NCBI RefSeq assembly: GCF_900460345.1
Contig: NZ_UHHW01000002.1
Span: 434,001-498,000, forward strand
Source: Trueperella pyogenes
GTDB taxonomy: Bacteria > Actinomycetota > Actinomycetes > Actinomycetales > Actinomycetaceae
Direction of reading: 5' to 3'
Length of the DNA stretch: 64,000 bases
Both the position numbers and the translations under genes were made by a program. The notes under the pieces were generated by a model, which saw only the letters and a list, made by a program, of their open reading frames with translations, was not told the origin of the DNA and made no database searches. Below, piece after piece: positions 16,475-26,581 of this stretch (position 1 is its first letter; each line of letters begins with the position of its first letter).

Positions 16475-17329
16475 ATGCCAGATGTTCGCGTTGTCACCGT
16501 GGCATTTAACCCCGGTGCTGAACTACTTACCTTGCTCGATTCACTGGACGCAGCAATGGGCTCGGTGAGTTACGAAACCGTGGTGGTCAACAACGGTTCG
16601 GCCACCCCCGCTCTCGATGCGGCACGCTCACGCGCCGCCGTCATCGACGCCCACGCCAACCTCGGCTATGGCAAGGCGAACAACCTGGGTGCGCGGGACT
16701 TCACCGGCCCCTGGCTGCTCATCATCAACCCGGACGTGCGCCTGCAGCCAGGTAGCGTGGCACGCATGATTGAGCTGGCCGCGAACTACCCGCAGGCGGG
16801 CGCCTTCGGTCCAAAGATTCTCACGCCGGAGGGTGAAGTCTATCCGTCGATTCGCCAGTTTCCGCGACTCATCTCCGGTACCGGACACGCGTTATTGGGC
16901 GGACTGTGGCCGTCCAATCCGTGGACGGCGCGCTATCACGCGCGCGGCGCCACGACTTCGACGCACCCGGTCGACTGGCTGTCCGGGGCTTGCCTGCTGC
17001 TGCGCAGGGAAGCGTTCGCGGCAGTGGGCGGCTTTGATGAGGACTTCTTCATGTTTTTCGAGGACACCATGTTGGGCGAGGACCTCGCGCGGGCAGGCTG
17101 GGAGCGGATCTTTGTCCACGACGCCGCAGCCGTCCACGACCAGGGGAAGTCGTGGCGTGATCGGCCCGCGCCGATGATGCGGGCGCACCACCAGTCCGCC
17201 TATCGCTACCTGTCCAAGGTCTACCACAAACCGTGCCAGGCGCCGTTGCGGGCGGCGATAAAGCTAGGGTTGGCGCTGCGGCTCAGGCGGGAACTGCACA
17301 AGCTAGAAGGCCCCGCCGCGGCCGAGTAG
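16475..17329 (+). CDS. wbbL: GT2 rhamnosyltransferase, WbbL type
   Basis: 284 residues, GT-A fold, no membrane helix. Visible parts are VVTVAFNPG at the N-terminus, the nucleotide/metal segment INPDVRL, GHALLGGLWPSNPWT typical of actinobacterial WbbL, and WLSGACLLLRREAFAAVGGFDEDFFMFFEDT. In mycobacteria WbbL adds rhamnose from dTDP-Rha to decaprenyl-PP-GlcNAc to build the peptidoglycan linkage unit; a similar linkage step is inferred here. LCP genes on one side and rmlB on the other fit. Its 3' end overlaps the convergent glycosyltransferase gene by 27 bases. Confidence 0.82.
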   Translation: MPDVRVVTVAFNPGAELLTLLDSLDAAMGSVSYETVVVNNGSATPALDAARSRAAVIDAHANLGYGKANNLGARDFTGPWLLIINPDVRLQPGSVARMIELAANYPQAGAFGPKILTPEGEVYPSIRQFPRLISGTGHALLGGLWPSNPWTARYHARGATTSTHPVDWLSGACLLLRREAFAAVGGFDEDFFMFFEDTMLGEDLARAGWERIFVHDAAAVHDQGKSWRDRPAPMMRAHHQSAYRYLSKVYHKPCQAPLRAAIKLGLALRLRRELHKLEGPAAAE

Positions 17330-18186
17330 GCCGTCGCGCAGACCGGCGGCAAGTTTAGCGATGCGCTGCCTGCGGTCGTTGGCCAGGAGGGCGTGGAAAG
17401 CTGCGTACTTGGCTAGCCACACGAGGTAGCCCGCGCGCCAGCGCCACGGCAATAGGCCAGAACGCAGGAGAAAGATCGTGTTGCGCGTCAGGTAGTAGCA
17501 GCGGATAGGCCCGTGCACGTGGACAGGTTGGGCACGGCCGGGCAGCTGGACGGTGTTGTCGCCTAGTGAATGCTCGAGGCGCGCCGCCGTGTCTACCACC
17601 ATTCGGTAGCCGCGCTTACGCGCTCGCAGGCACCACTCGAGATCCACGTGGTCGATGAAGTAAGCCTCATTCATGGGACCAACCTCCTCGAGCACACGCA
17701 CGGGGATGAGGCACCCGGAGGCGAGGAGGAAGGCGGCCTCTACAGATGTTGCAGCGAGCGTCGCGGCATCCGCCCGTCGCGGACCCCAGCGCCGATCTAC
17801 GTAGACCAATTCGTCCGCACCGGGTTTGTTTTCCGCGATATGCGGACCGGCGGCGCCGATAGCCTGGTCGGACTCGAGCCGCGCTTCCAGGGTGGCGACC
17901 AGGCCGGCGTCGGGCAGTGAGTCCTGATCAGACAGGAGCACATAGCGCGCGCCGAGCGCGCGGGCGCGGATGATACCCACATTTTGGGCGTGCGCGATGC
18001 CGGTGTTGGCCCCGAGAGCGATGAGCTCGGCACCAACAGCGGCGGTTAGGCTGCCAAGCGCGGCGAGTTCATCGGGTGCCGAGCCGTTATCGACGACGAG
18101 CACCCGGCACTGGCGCGCCAACGCCGCGATGAGGGCGCCAGTGCGATGATCGGGGCCGTACGTGACGACGACGGCCACCGTCTTCA

Positions 18187-18187
<1 letters not shown>
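17303..18187 (-). CDS. GT2 glycosyltransferase, rhamnosyltransferase-like
   Basis: 294 residues. It has the GT-A features VVVTYGP..., VVDNGS, LLSDQDSLPD (DXD-like) and CLIPVRVLEEVGPMNEAYFIDHVDLEW, close to the RfbF/RfbN rhamnosyltransferase group. A longer frame reaches upstream into rmlB, but the GTG at 18187 starts with VKTVAVVVTYGP and shares its G with the rmlB stop (TAGTG), the same coupling seen at the LCP/gtrA junction. Coupling to rmlB suggests that dTDP-rhamnose is the donor (inference). Confidence 0.82.
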
Positions 18188-19595
<1,408 letters not shown>

Positions 19596-19597
19596 GG

Positions 19598-20305
19598 TTA
19601 TCTTTTCTCCTTTGTTGCAAAGAGCATGTCGGTGAGGATATTGACACCGTTGAGCAGGCTTTGCCCTTTCGAGCGCGAATAGTCAGTGTAATCGATCGTC
19701 ACCGACTCTTCGGCCCAGGCAAGCTTCGTGGCGGCGAGCTGGTTGATTATCTGAGACGCGTGAGCCATGCGGTGCATGGTGAGGTTGAGGCGGATGGCGG
19801 CGTCGCGGCGCAGAACGCGCAGGCCGTTGTGAGAATCAGACAGATTCATGCCGGTCCTCTTGCGCGTGATTTTGGCAGCTGTAGACAGGACGAGTTTTTT
19901 GAGCGCGCCCGCTTGGTGCTCACCGCCAAGGAAGCGAGAACCGAGGACGAAGGACAAATCCTCCCGTTCGGCCCGCTCAATCATCTTCAGGGCGTCCGAC
20001 GTGCGATGCTGCCCGTCGGCGTCGAAAGTGACGAGGTACTTCGCATCCGTGTAGGTAAGAACCCACGTGATACCGGTCTGCAAAGCTGCCCCCTGGCCGA
20101 GATTAATGGGGTGGTCGACGACGATAGCGCCGGCTTTGCGAGCCAGCTCGGCACCGTTATCCCGCGAGCCGTCGTTGACACAGACGATATGCGGGAAGGT
20201 GCGCCGAGCGTGGGTAAGGACGTCGTAGATGACGGTCGCTTCATTGTAGAGGGGGACCACGAGCCAACTCACCTGCGCTAGGTCCCTTAAGTCCTTGCTC
20301 TGCAT
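19598..20305 (-). CDS. GT2 polyprenyl-phosphate sugar transferase, DPM1/DPG-synthase-like
   Basis: 235 residues from ATG 20305. GT-A marks are VVPLYNEATVI, CVNDGSRDNG and the TFDADGQH DXD site, then LGSRFLGG. No transmembrane helices are visible, so it would rely on a small membrane partner such as the DUF2304 protein that follows. Such enzymes make polyprenyl-P-hexose, the donor for outside-acting GT-C enzymes. A GTG at 20332 is also in frame. ATG 20305 is preferred because AT-rich -10-like boxes lie 5-7 bases upstream and neither start has an RBS. Confidence 0.82.
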   Translation of the reverse strand: MQSKDLRDLAQVSWLVVPLYNEATVIYDVLTHARRTFPHIVCVNDGSRDNGAELARKAGAIVVDHPINLGQGAALQTGITWVLTYTDAKYLVTFDADGQHRTSDALKMIERAEREDLSFVLGSRFLGGEHQAGALKKLVLSTAAKITRKRTGMNLSDSHNGLRVLRRDAAIRLNLTMHRMAHASQIINQLAATKLAWAEESVTIDYTDYSRSKGQSLLNGVNILTDMLFATKEKR

Positions 20306-20365
20306 GCCATATATTATTGCATAGGTTCTCACGACCGATGAGCCTGCCTAAGCAAGGAGATGGGG

Positions 20366-20965
20366 ATGGCGAACGCACGAATCGTTGATTCGGCAGATGT
20401 TTCTGACCAGGCAACGATTGGCGATGGATCCAGCGTGTGGCATCTCGCCCAAGTCCGCGAGAATGCTGTAATTGGTAACAATTGTGTGATCGGCCGCGGC
20501 GCCTACATCGGCGAGGGCGTTGTCATGGGTGATAACTGCAAAGTGCAAAACTATGCGCTCGTCTACGAACCGGCCAAGCTCGCCGACGGCGTCTTCATTG
20601 GCCCCGCAGTGGTCCTCACGAACGATCATTATCCGCGTGCCATCAATCCAGATGGCACGCTGAAGTCTGCCGCTGACTGGGAACGGGTGGGCGTCACGAT
20701 AGGAACGGGAGCGGCGGTCGGCGCGCGCTCGGTGTGCGTGGCTCCTGTGACGATCGGCGAATGGTCGCTTGTGGCGGCCGGTTCCGTGGTGACGCGAGAT
20801 GTTCCGCCACACGCCCTGGTGGCGGGCGTTCCCGCCAAACAGACGGGCTGGGTCGGACATGCCGGCGTCAAGCTCGAAGACAACGGCGATGGAACATGGA
20901 CCTGCCCGGCCACCGGCGAAACCTACGAAGAATTTGAAAAGACAATCCGAAAGGTTGTTCAGTGA
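20366..20965 (+). CDS. Left-handed beta-helix N-acetyltransferase, WbpD/WlbB-like
   Basis: 199 residues of hexapeptide repeats (IGDGSSVWH, IGNNCVIGRGAYIGEG, IGTGAAVGARS, VTIGEWSLVAAGSVV) with the insert VFIGPAVVLTNDHYPRA typical of WlbB/WbpD enzymes. Those enzymes transfer acetyl from acetyl-CoA to the 3-amine of UDP-GlcNAc3NA. The next two genes encode the matching aminotransferase and dehydrogenase, which supports this assignment. ATG 20360 is in frame, but 20366 has correct spacing from AAGGAG (20354-20359). It is first in a four-gene operon. Confidence 0.82.
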   Translation: MANARIVDSADVSDQATIGDGSSVWHLAQVRENAVIGNNCVIGRGAYIGEGVVMGDNCKVQNYALVYEPAKLADGVFIGPAVVLTNDHYPRAINPDGTLKSAADWERVGVTIGTGAAVGARSVCVAPVTIGEWSLVAAGSVVTRDVPPHALVAGVPAKQTGWVGHAGVKLEDNGDGTWTCPATGETYEEFEKTIRKVVQ

Positions 20966-22065
20966 TGGAACGAGAGATGATTCCGGCGGCCAAGCCGATC
21001 ATAGGCGCCGATGAGCGCGCCGCTGTTGACGCGGTCTTGGCCTCTGGCATGTTGGCGCAGGGCGCTGAGGTTGCCTCCTTTGAGGAGGAGTTTGCGAGCC
21101 AGCTAACCCCAGGCGCCGAGGCGGTGGCAGTGAACTCCGGCACGTCCGCCCTGCACATCGGCCTGCTGGCGGCGGGCATCGGTGCAGGCGACGAAGTCAT
21201 CGTGCCGTCCTTCACCTTCGCTGCGACGGGCAACTCGGTGGCCCTCACGGGTGCCACACCCGTCTTTGCGGATATTGAACCGGATCACTTTTGCCTCGAC
21301 CCGGACTCGATTCGCGCCTCCATCACCGCGAACACCAAGGGCATCATGCCGGTTCACCTCTACGGCCATCCGGCCAATATGGCAGAGATTAGCAAGATCG
21401 CTGACGAGTTCGGCCTGCAGATTTTTGAAGACGCCGCCCAGGCTCACGGTGCCTCGCTGCACGGCCAGATGGTGGGCACCTTCGGTTCTTTCGCGGGCTT
21501 CTCGCTCTATCCCACGAAGAACATGACCTCCGGAGAGGGCGGCATGATCACCACCCAGGATCCCGAGGTGGCGCGCCGCGCCCGCCTCTTGCGCAACCAG
21601 GGTATGGAGGTTCAGTACCAAAACGAGTTGGTCGGCCTCAACAACCGCATGACCAACATTCACGCCGCAATCGGGCGTGTTCAGCTGCGCAAACTCGCAG
21701 GCTGGACGCGGACTCGCCAGGAGAACGCAGCCTTCCTCGACGCCCACCTCGAGGGCGTCGTCACCCCGCCAGTGGCTGAAGGCGCCGTCCACGTCTACCA
21801 CCAGTACACCATCCGGGTCGCCGAGGATCGTGACGGTTTTGCGAACGCCCTGCGCGAGGAGCACAAGGTCGGATGTGGCGTCTACTACCCGATTCCGAAC
21901 CACCGCCTGCCGTCGCTGGCCCACTTCGCTCCGGGCGTGGAGCTCCCGAACACCGAGGCCGCCGCCAAGCAGGTCATCTCCCTTCCGGTTCACCCCTCGC
22001 TCAGCCAGGCCGACCTCGATCGCATCGTGGAGGCGGTCAACGCTGTCGCAAAGGCAGGTGCCTGA
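20965..22065 (+). CDS. DegT/DnrJ/EryC1-family sugar aminotransferase, WbpE/WlbC-like
   Basis: 366 residues, fold type I PLP enzyme. MIPAAKPIIGADE, NSGTSALHIGLLAAGIGAGDEVIVPSFTF as two shorter blocks, EDAAQAHGA with the PLP Asp, and the Schiff-base Lys in YPTKNMTSGEGG. The C-terminus ends on the usual LPVHPSLSQ block. By context it aminates the 3-keto group of UDP-3-keto-GlcNAcA with glutamate. It begins by TGATG overlap with the acetyltransferase gene and ends by TGATG overlap with the oxidoreductase gene. Confidence 0.88.
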   Translation: MEREMIPAAKPIIGADERAAVDAVLASGMLAQGAEVASFEEEFASQLTPGAEAVAVNSGTSALHIGLLAAGIGAGDEVIVPSFTFAATGNSVALTGATPVFADIEPDHFCLDPDSIRASITANTKGIMPVHLYGHPANMAEISKIADEFGLQIFEDAAQAHGASLHGQMVGTFGSFAGFSLYPTKNMTSGEGGMITTQDPEVARRARLLRNQGMEVQYQNELVGLNNRMTNIHAAIGRVQLRKLAGWTRTRQENAAFLDAHLEGVVTPPVAEGAVHVYHQYTIRVAEDRDGFANALREEHKVGCGVYYPIPNHRLPSLAHFAPGVELPNTEAAAKQVISLPVHPSLSQADLDRIVEAVNAVAKAGA

Positions 22066-23051
22066 TGACTCTGCGCTATGGGCTCATCGGTCTGGGATCG
22101 ATGGGCCGCCACCACGCGCGCAACATTCGCGCACTCGCGGGTGCCGAGCTCGTCGCCGTCGCCGACCCGTACGGCGACAAGTTTGGTGTGGCTGGCGATC
22201 TGGAGGTCCTGCCTGACGTCGACGCGCTGATTGACGCCGGCATCGACGCCGCGATGGTGGCCGTTCCCACCGGGCAACACGCCGAGGTGGCGCTCAAGTT
22301 GGCGGCTGCCGGTGTTCACACGATGGTGGAAAAGCCCCTGGCCTCGACGATCGAGGAAGGCAAGGCGCTCGTTGCGGCTTTCGAAGACGCCGGCCTGGTG
22401 GGGGCGGTCGGTTACGTCGAGCGGTGCAACCCGGCTCTGCTGGAGATGCGTCGCCGCATCGCCGAAGGCCAGCTCGGCAAGGTCTACCAGATCACTACTC
22501 GCCGCCAGTCGCCCTTCCCGGCGCGCATCGCCGACGTGGGCGTGGTGAAGGATCTCGCGACCCACGACGTCGACCTGACGGCCTGGGTGGCAGGGTCCCA
22601 GTACGCTGTCATCTCGGCACAGACGGCTCATCGCGCCGATCGCGAGTACGAGGATCTGGTCACGGCGTCGGGCAAGCTGGCCAACGGCGTGCTGGTCAAC
22701 CACCTCGTGAATTGGCTCACGCCTTACAAGGAGCGTCAGACGGTGGTGCTCGGTGAGCACGGCGCACTCGTCGCAGATACGACGATGGGCGACTTGACGT
22801 TCTACGAAAATGGCTCGCTGCCCCTGGGTTGGGATCAGATTAGCGCATTCCGCGGCGTGTCCGAGGGGCAGGTCATTCGCTATGCCCTAGAAAAGCGTGA
22901 GCCGCTTGCCGTGGAGCACGAGCATTTCCGCGACGCGGTTCTCGGCAAGGCCTGCGAGCACGTGACCATGCGGGAGGCGCTGACAACCATGGAAGTGGTT
23001 CAGGCGATGCTCGATTCCGCGGCTCACGACGGCGAGGTCGTCAGGTTCTAG
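22065..23051 (+). CDS. Gfo/Idh/MocA sugar 3-dehydrogenase, WbpB/WlbA-like
   Basis: 328 residues. Rossmann GLIGLGSMGRHHARN near the N-terminus, EKPLAS with the catalytic Lys, and DLATHDVDLTAW with the active-site Asp/His of the WlbA group. It should oxidise C3 of UDP-GlcNAcA using NAD(H), feeding the aminotransferase just upstream. A longer frame begins at 21873 but runs through the aminotransferase gene; ATG 22065 in TGATG is the true start. Confidence 0.88.
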   Translation: MTLRYGLIGLGSMGRHHARNIRALAGAELVAVADPYGDKFGVAGDLEVLPDVDALIDAGIDAAMVAVPTGQHAEVALKLAAAGVHTMVEKPLASTIEEGKALVAAFEDAGLVGAVGYVERCNPALLEMRRRIAEGQLGKVYQITTRRQSPFPARIADVGVVKDLATHDVDLTAWVAGSQYAVISAQTAHRADREYEDLVTASGKLANGVLVNHLVNWLTPYKERQTVVLGEHGALVADTTMGDLTFYENGSLPLGWDQISAFRGVSEGQVIRYALEKREPLAVEHEHFRDAVLGKACEHVTMREALTTMEVVQAMLDSAAHDGEVVRF

Positions 23052-23057
23052 GTAGCA

Positions 23058-24350
23058 ATGAGATCCCGCTACCGCCTGCTGATCGCCAGTCTCGAGTCTC
23101 GGCCGTTCTTGAAGAACGTACTCACGCTCGTTTCTGGGACAGCCGCCGCGCAGGCTGTGGGCATTGTGCTCGCGATCCCGCTTGCCTGGCTCTACTCGCC
23201 GGAAGCCTTTGGGCTCTTCGCTATCCTCCAGGCGATCGTGGCCGTCCTGGCGTCGATCGCCTCAGCGCGCTACGACTTGGCGATCGTCTTGCCGGAGCGC
23301 GACGTCGAAGCGCGCGTCTTGATGACCTTGGCGAGCCGTTCGATCCTCGTCGTCTCGCTCGTCAGCGCTGGCGTGCTGTTGGGGATGTCGTCGTGGTTCG
23401 AGGCGAAATACGGCTCAGCGGCTTTGGGCCGCTGGATGTGGACGGGTGGAATCCTGACCTATCTGGCTGCGCAGGTGGCAAACCTGCAGTTTTGGTACAC
23501 GCGCAAGACCCAATACAAGGTCATTGCGCTTAACCGCGTCTTGCAGACGACCGGCGTCGCGCTCTTTCAGCTCCCAGCCTACGTGTTTCTTCCCGACTTT
23601 CGCGGCCTGCTGGTGGGAAGCGTATTGGGTCAGCTACTCGCGCTCGTCTTCTTGAGTTACCGCGTGCGCAGGGAAGAGACGGACATGTCGCAGGCCCCGA
23701 GCGTGGGGCAGATGGCCAAAGAACACTGGCGGATGCCGGTCTACAACGGCCCGACTGCGCTCATCGACGGCATTCGCGGCAATGGAATCGTCATGATCAT
23801 GGGATTGGCGGGCGCAAATGTGACGGGGCAATACGGCCAGGCCTCCCGGATGATGCAGGTCCCGCTGAGCTTCATCACGGCGTCGGTCACGCAGGTTTTC
23901 TTCCAACGGCTCGCCACGATTCGCCCCGGTGAGATGACGCCGCTGATTCGTCAGGCGGTGAGGAAGCTCGCCCTGGCGGGATTTTTACCCTTTCTCGTGT
24001 TGGGGATCATCGCCCCGTGGCTCTTCCCGTTCGTCTTCGGGCCGCAGTGGGACCAGGCGGGTTACTTCGCCCAGGCCATCACGCCGTGGATGTTTATGCT
24101 GGTCATGACCTCGCCCATTTCGAACATCTTCATCATCACCGACACGCAAAACTGGTTGCTGGCTTTCTCCGTGATCTACACGGCCGCCACGCTCGGCGTG
24201 CTTGCACTCTCGCCGTGGTCGATGCTGGCCACGGTGTGGGTCATGTCCTTGGTCAATACCGCCTTGTTGGCAATGATGCTGGCGGTGGCGGTGGCGGCCG
24301 CGCTCAGGTTCGACCGGCGCGGCGATCGACGCCGCGAACCGTTAGCTTAA
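23058..24350 (+). CDS. Wzx-type oligosaccharide flippase (MOP superfamily)
   Basis: 430 residues with about 12 hydrophobic segments. The N-terminal NVLTLVSGTAAAQAVGI and the YSPEAFGLFAILQA block are typical of polysaccharide flippases. It would move polyprenyl-diphosphate-linked repeat units across the membrane. It is the last gene of the 20366-24350 operon, 6 bases after the oxidoreductase. It overlaps the convergent glycosyltransferase gene by 9 bases. A separate ABC exporter at 37-39 kb means two export routes are encoded. Confidence 0.85.
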   Translation: MRSRYRLLIASLESRPFLKNVLTLVSGTAAAQAVGIVLAIPLAWLYSPEAFGLFAILQAIVAVLASIASARYDLAIVLPERDVEARVLMTLASRSILVVSLVSAGVLLGMSSWFEAKYGSAALGRWMWTGGILTYLAAQVANLQFWYTRKTQYKVIALNRVLQTTGVALFQLPAYVFLPDFRGLLVGSVLGQLLALVFLSYRVRREETDMSQAPSVGQMAKEHWRMPVYNGPTALIDGIRGNGIVMIMGLAGANVTGQYGQASRMMQVPLSFITASVTQVFFQRLATIRPGEMTPLIRQAVRKLALAGFLPFLVLGIIAPWLFPFVFGPQWDQAGYFAQAITPWMFMLVMTSPISNIFIITDTQNWLLAFSVIYTAATLGVLALSPWSMLATVWVMSLVNTALLAMMLAVAVAAALRFDRRGDRRREPLA

Positions 24351-25403
24351 ATCGCGGGCAACCTGCTTGGCCCGCGCGACCCAGGTGTGCGCGCTCCTGG
24401 CCGCCTCGACGCGTGCGGTCGTCTGCTCGATATCGCTGGCAGGGAGCTCGGCCAGGGCACGTGCGATGACGCCGCGGTCGTTATCGATCGCCCAACCCCA
24501 GCCGTTCTTCTCGACGATCTCGGCGGCGAGGGTAGACCGGCTGACGAGGATAGGCTTGCCGTAATTGACATATTCGAATAGCTTGACGGGCACCGCAAAC
24601 TGCCAATAATGACTGGGATCGACCATGATAGCGGCGACGTTGGCCTGGCGGTAAAGCTCAATGAGCTCGCGGCCGCTGCGGTGGACGACCTGGATGTTGG
24701 GGCAGTCGTCTATGCCGTATTGCCCGGCTGCCGCCTCCCACCGATCTCGCGAGGTACAGATCGTGAGTTGTGCCTGCGGGCTGATCTTCAGAGCGGCAAC
24801 GAGTTCATCGAGCTGATAATGGGCTCCGATGCCGCCGACGTAGAGGAGATGGAGGGGAGACGGAGGTGCTACGGCGTCGGTATTAATGCCGCCTGGGGGC
24901 AGGGCAGCGACCGGAGCCCCATCCAGCTGCGGCACTTTGGCTGCCATCTCGAGGGAGGGGACGTAGATCTTGGTCATGTAGCGGCGATAGAGGAAAAGCT
25001 CGGCTTTGTACATCTGGCGCATCGCGCTGGCGAGCGGTTTGCCCACGCGGGCGACGTAGTCGGCAAAACGCCAATAGATATCGCGGTAAAAGACGGAACA
25101 CGGGATTGTCTTCTGCACAAGCCAGGCGAAGATGCGGGCGTCGATGAGGGGATGGGGGAAGTGATTCGGGTCGCCGATCATGGGCGGGATGGTGGAGGAC
25201 TCCGAATACATGAAATCGAAAGTCTGACCCGCACTAACTGCGTCCTTCAGCTTGGCGAACTTCGCCGCACGTTCAGCGGCGGTCCCGGTGAGGTCAAACA
25301 CGTCAAAGCCGGCCTCGGCGAAGGCCGCTTTCATCTGGATGGGCCGTATTGCCGAGGCCGATACGGACGCCGGGTTGAGCCGGTAGGCGGCGTGGAAAAT
25401 CAT
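24342..25403 (-). CDS. GT4-like glycosyltransferase
   Basis: 353 residues, GT-B fold. The N-terminal domain is divergent (MIFHAAYRLNPAS). The C-terminal donor domain shows LHLLYVGGIGAHYQ, CTSRDRWE and the PVKLFEYVNYGKPILVS block with the donor-sugar Glu. A longer frame extends through the neighbouring gene, but ATG 25403 in an ATGA overlap is the natural start. No transmembrane helix. Donor and acceptor are unknown. Confidence 0.78.
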   Translation of the reverse strand: MIFHAAYRLNPASVSASAIRPIQMKAAFAEAGFDVFDLTGTAAERAAKFAKLKDAVSAGQTFDFMYSESSTIPPMIGDPNHFPHPLIDARIFAWLVQKTIPCSVFYRDIYWRFADYVARVGKPLASAMRQMYKAELFLYRRYMTKIYVPSLEMAAKVPQLDGAPVAALPPGGINTDAVAPPSPLHLLYVGGIGAHYQLDELVAALKISPQAQLTICTSRDRWEAAAGQYGIDDCPNIQVVHRSGRELIELYRQANVAAIMVDPSHYWQFAVPVKLFEYVNYGKPILVSRSTLAAEIVEKNGWGWAIDNDRGVIARALAELPASDIEQTTARVEAARSAHTWVARAKQVARDLS

Positions 25404-26497
25404 CGCGGGCATGTGCCAAGCCTCGTATACAGATCGATGTAGGAGCGGGCGATGCTCGTGGGGGAGAAACGCTCCCCGATGGTAGCCGCGATGTCCGCAG
25501 CGGAAAGGTCGGCTGATCTCTCCTCGACGCGCAAGATGGCATCGGCATAATCGCTGGCCGAGTCCCCATCGACGAGCTCGCCCACTCGCGCGTCGATGTA
25601 TTCGCCGTGGCCGCCGGCTGAACCGACGACGAGCGGTCGGCCATTGACGATGGCCTCGGCAGCTGAGACGAAGAAGTTCTCCCCATCGGTGGGGCCCAGG
25701 AAGAGGTCGGCCTTCCCGAGCGCCTCCTGCACCTGGGCGGGGGTGACGTGGCCGGGCAACTCGAGGTCCACGCCCAGGCGGGTAGCCAACGCTTCGACGT
25801 CGGGGCGAAGGGGGCCGTCGCCGAGCCACAGGAGGCTGGCTCTTTTGCCGCGTGAGTTCAACTCCGCGACAGTCCGCACCGCGAGCAGGGGGCGTTTGCG
25901 TTCTACGAGCGCGCCGGTCGAGATCAGGCGCAACGGCTCGCGCTCGCTGCGCCGGGGACTTAAGCGTGCGGGGGAGGGAACCTGGCAGGGGATGACGGCG
26001 ACGGGCTTGTCCCCACGGATCTGCCTAATGGGTGCGGCGAGGTACTCGTTGACGGCCACGACGACGTCGGGCAACCTCTCCAACCGCGCCAGAAGGGGCT
26101 GAATCTTTTGCCAGCTTGCGGGCAGACTGTGTGGATTGGACAGCCCGGACCAGTGTTCGGTGTGTAGCCACGGCTTTCCTGGGCCGCGCAGAACAAAGGG
26201 CTCAATGGCGGAGATCGCCTGGGTGTGTACGACGTCGGCTCCAGCGATATATGGGCGAAGCGCGAGCCGGGCGCGGGCGATGGACAGCGGGTTGTTCGTC
26301 GCCATCGGGATGCGCACCGTGCGCACACCTTCGACCATGAGCGCCCGCGTATGGTCATCGAAGCGCGGTGAGACCAGGTGAACAATTGTGAGGTCGGCGC
26401 CCTCAGCGAGGATAGCCTGGCAGTCTTTCACAACGAAGGAGCCAGAAGTGGGGTTCTTTGACGTAGGAAACCAGGGCGTAACCATGACAATGCGCAT
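25400..26497 (-). CDS. GT4 family glycosyltransferase
   Basis: 365 residues, GT-B fold. MRIVMVTPWFPTSKNPTSGSFV is the typical acceptor-domain start; the donor domain has LISTGALVERKRP, LLWLGDGPLR, LPGHVTPAQVQEALGKADLFLGPT and SAAEAIVNGRPLV (EX7E-like region). It is first in a two-gene minus-strand unit. The ATG at 26497 has no RBS but lies 7 bases after a TAGGTT box; an apparent 186-residue upstream extension is discarded. Confidence 0.85.
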   Translation of the reverse strand: MRIVMVTPWFPTSKNPTSGSFVVKDCQAILAEGADLTIVHLVSPRFDDHTRALMVEGVRTVRIPMATNNPLSIARARLALRPYIAGADVVHTQAISAIEPFVLRGPGKPWLHTEHWSGLSNPHSLPASWQKIQPLLARLERLPDVVVAVNEYLAAPIRQIRGDKPVAVIPCQVPSPARLSPRRSEREPLRLISTGALVERKRPLLAVRTVAELNSRGKRASLLWLGDGPLRPDVEALATRLGVDLELPGHVTPAQVQEALGKADLFLGPTDGENFFVSAAEAIVNGRPLVVGSAGGHGEYIDARVGELVDGDSASDYADAILRVEERSADLSAADIAATIGERFSPTSIARSYIDLYTRLGTCPR

Positions 26498-26510
26498 ACG
26501 GCATAACCTA
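26498..26510 (-). promoter_or_regulatory. Leaderless-type -10 box for the GT4 pair
   Basis: On the minus strand TAGGTT (26510-26505), 7 bases, then ATG (26497). No RBS and no clear -35. Confidence 0.5.
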
Positions 26511-26520
26511 CCATCGAACC

Positions 26521-26578
26521 TTGGCGGTTCGGATATGGCGTGCTTTAGGATTGCCATAGAAAACCCGGCGATGGAGGA
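26521..26578 (+). promoter_or_regulatory. Promoter and RBS of the asparagine-synthase-like gene
   Basis: TTGGCG (26521-26526), a long 19-base spacer and TAGGAT (26546-26551). The RBS GGAGGA (26573-26578) precedes ATG 26582. This start, unlike many here, has a normal leader. Confidence 0.4.
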
Positions 26579-26581
26579 AGC

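Noticed and set aside
25404..25829. N-terminal extension of the GT4-like gene at 24342
   Set aside because: Arg/Pro/Gly-rich shadow of the neighbouring glycosyltransferase; ATG 25403 in ATGA is the natural start.
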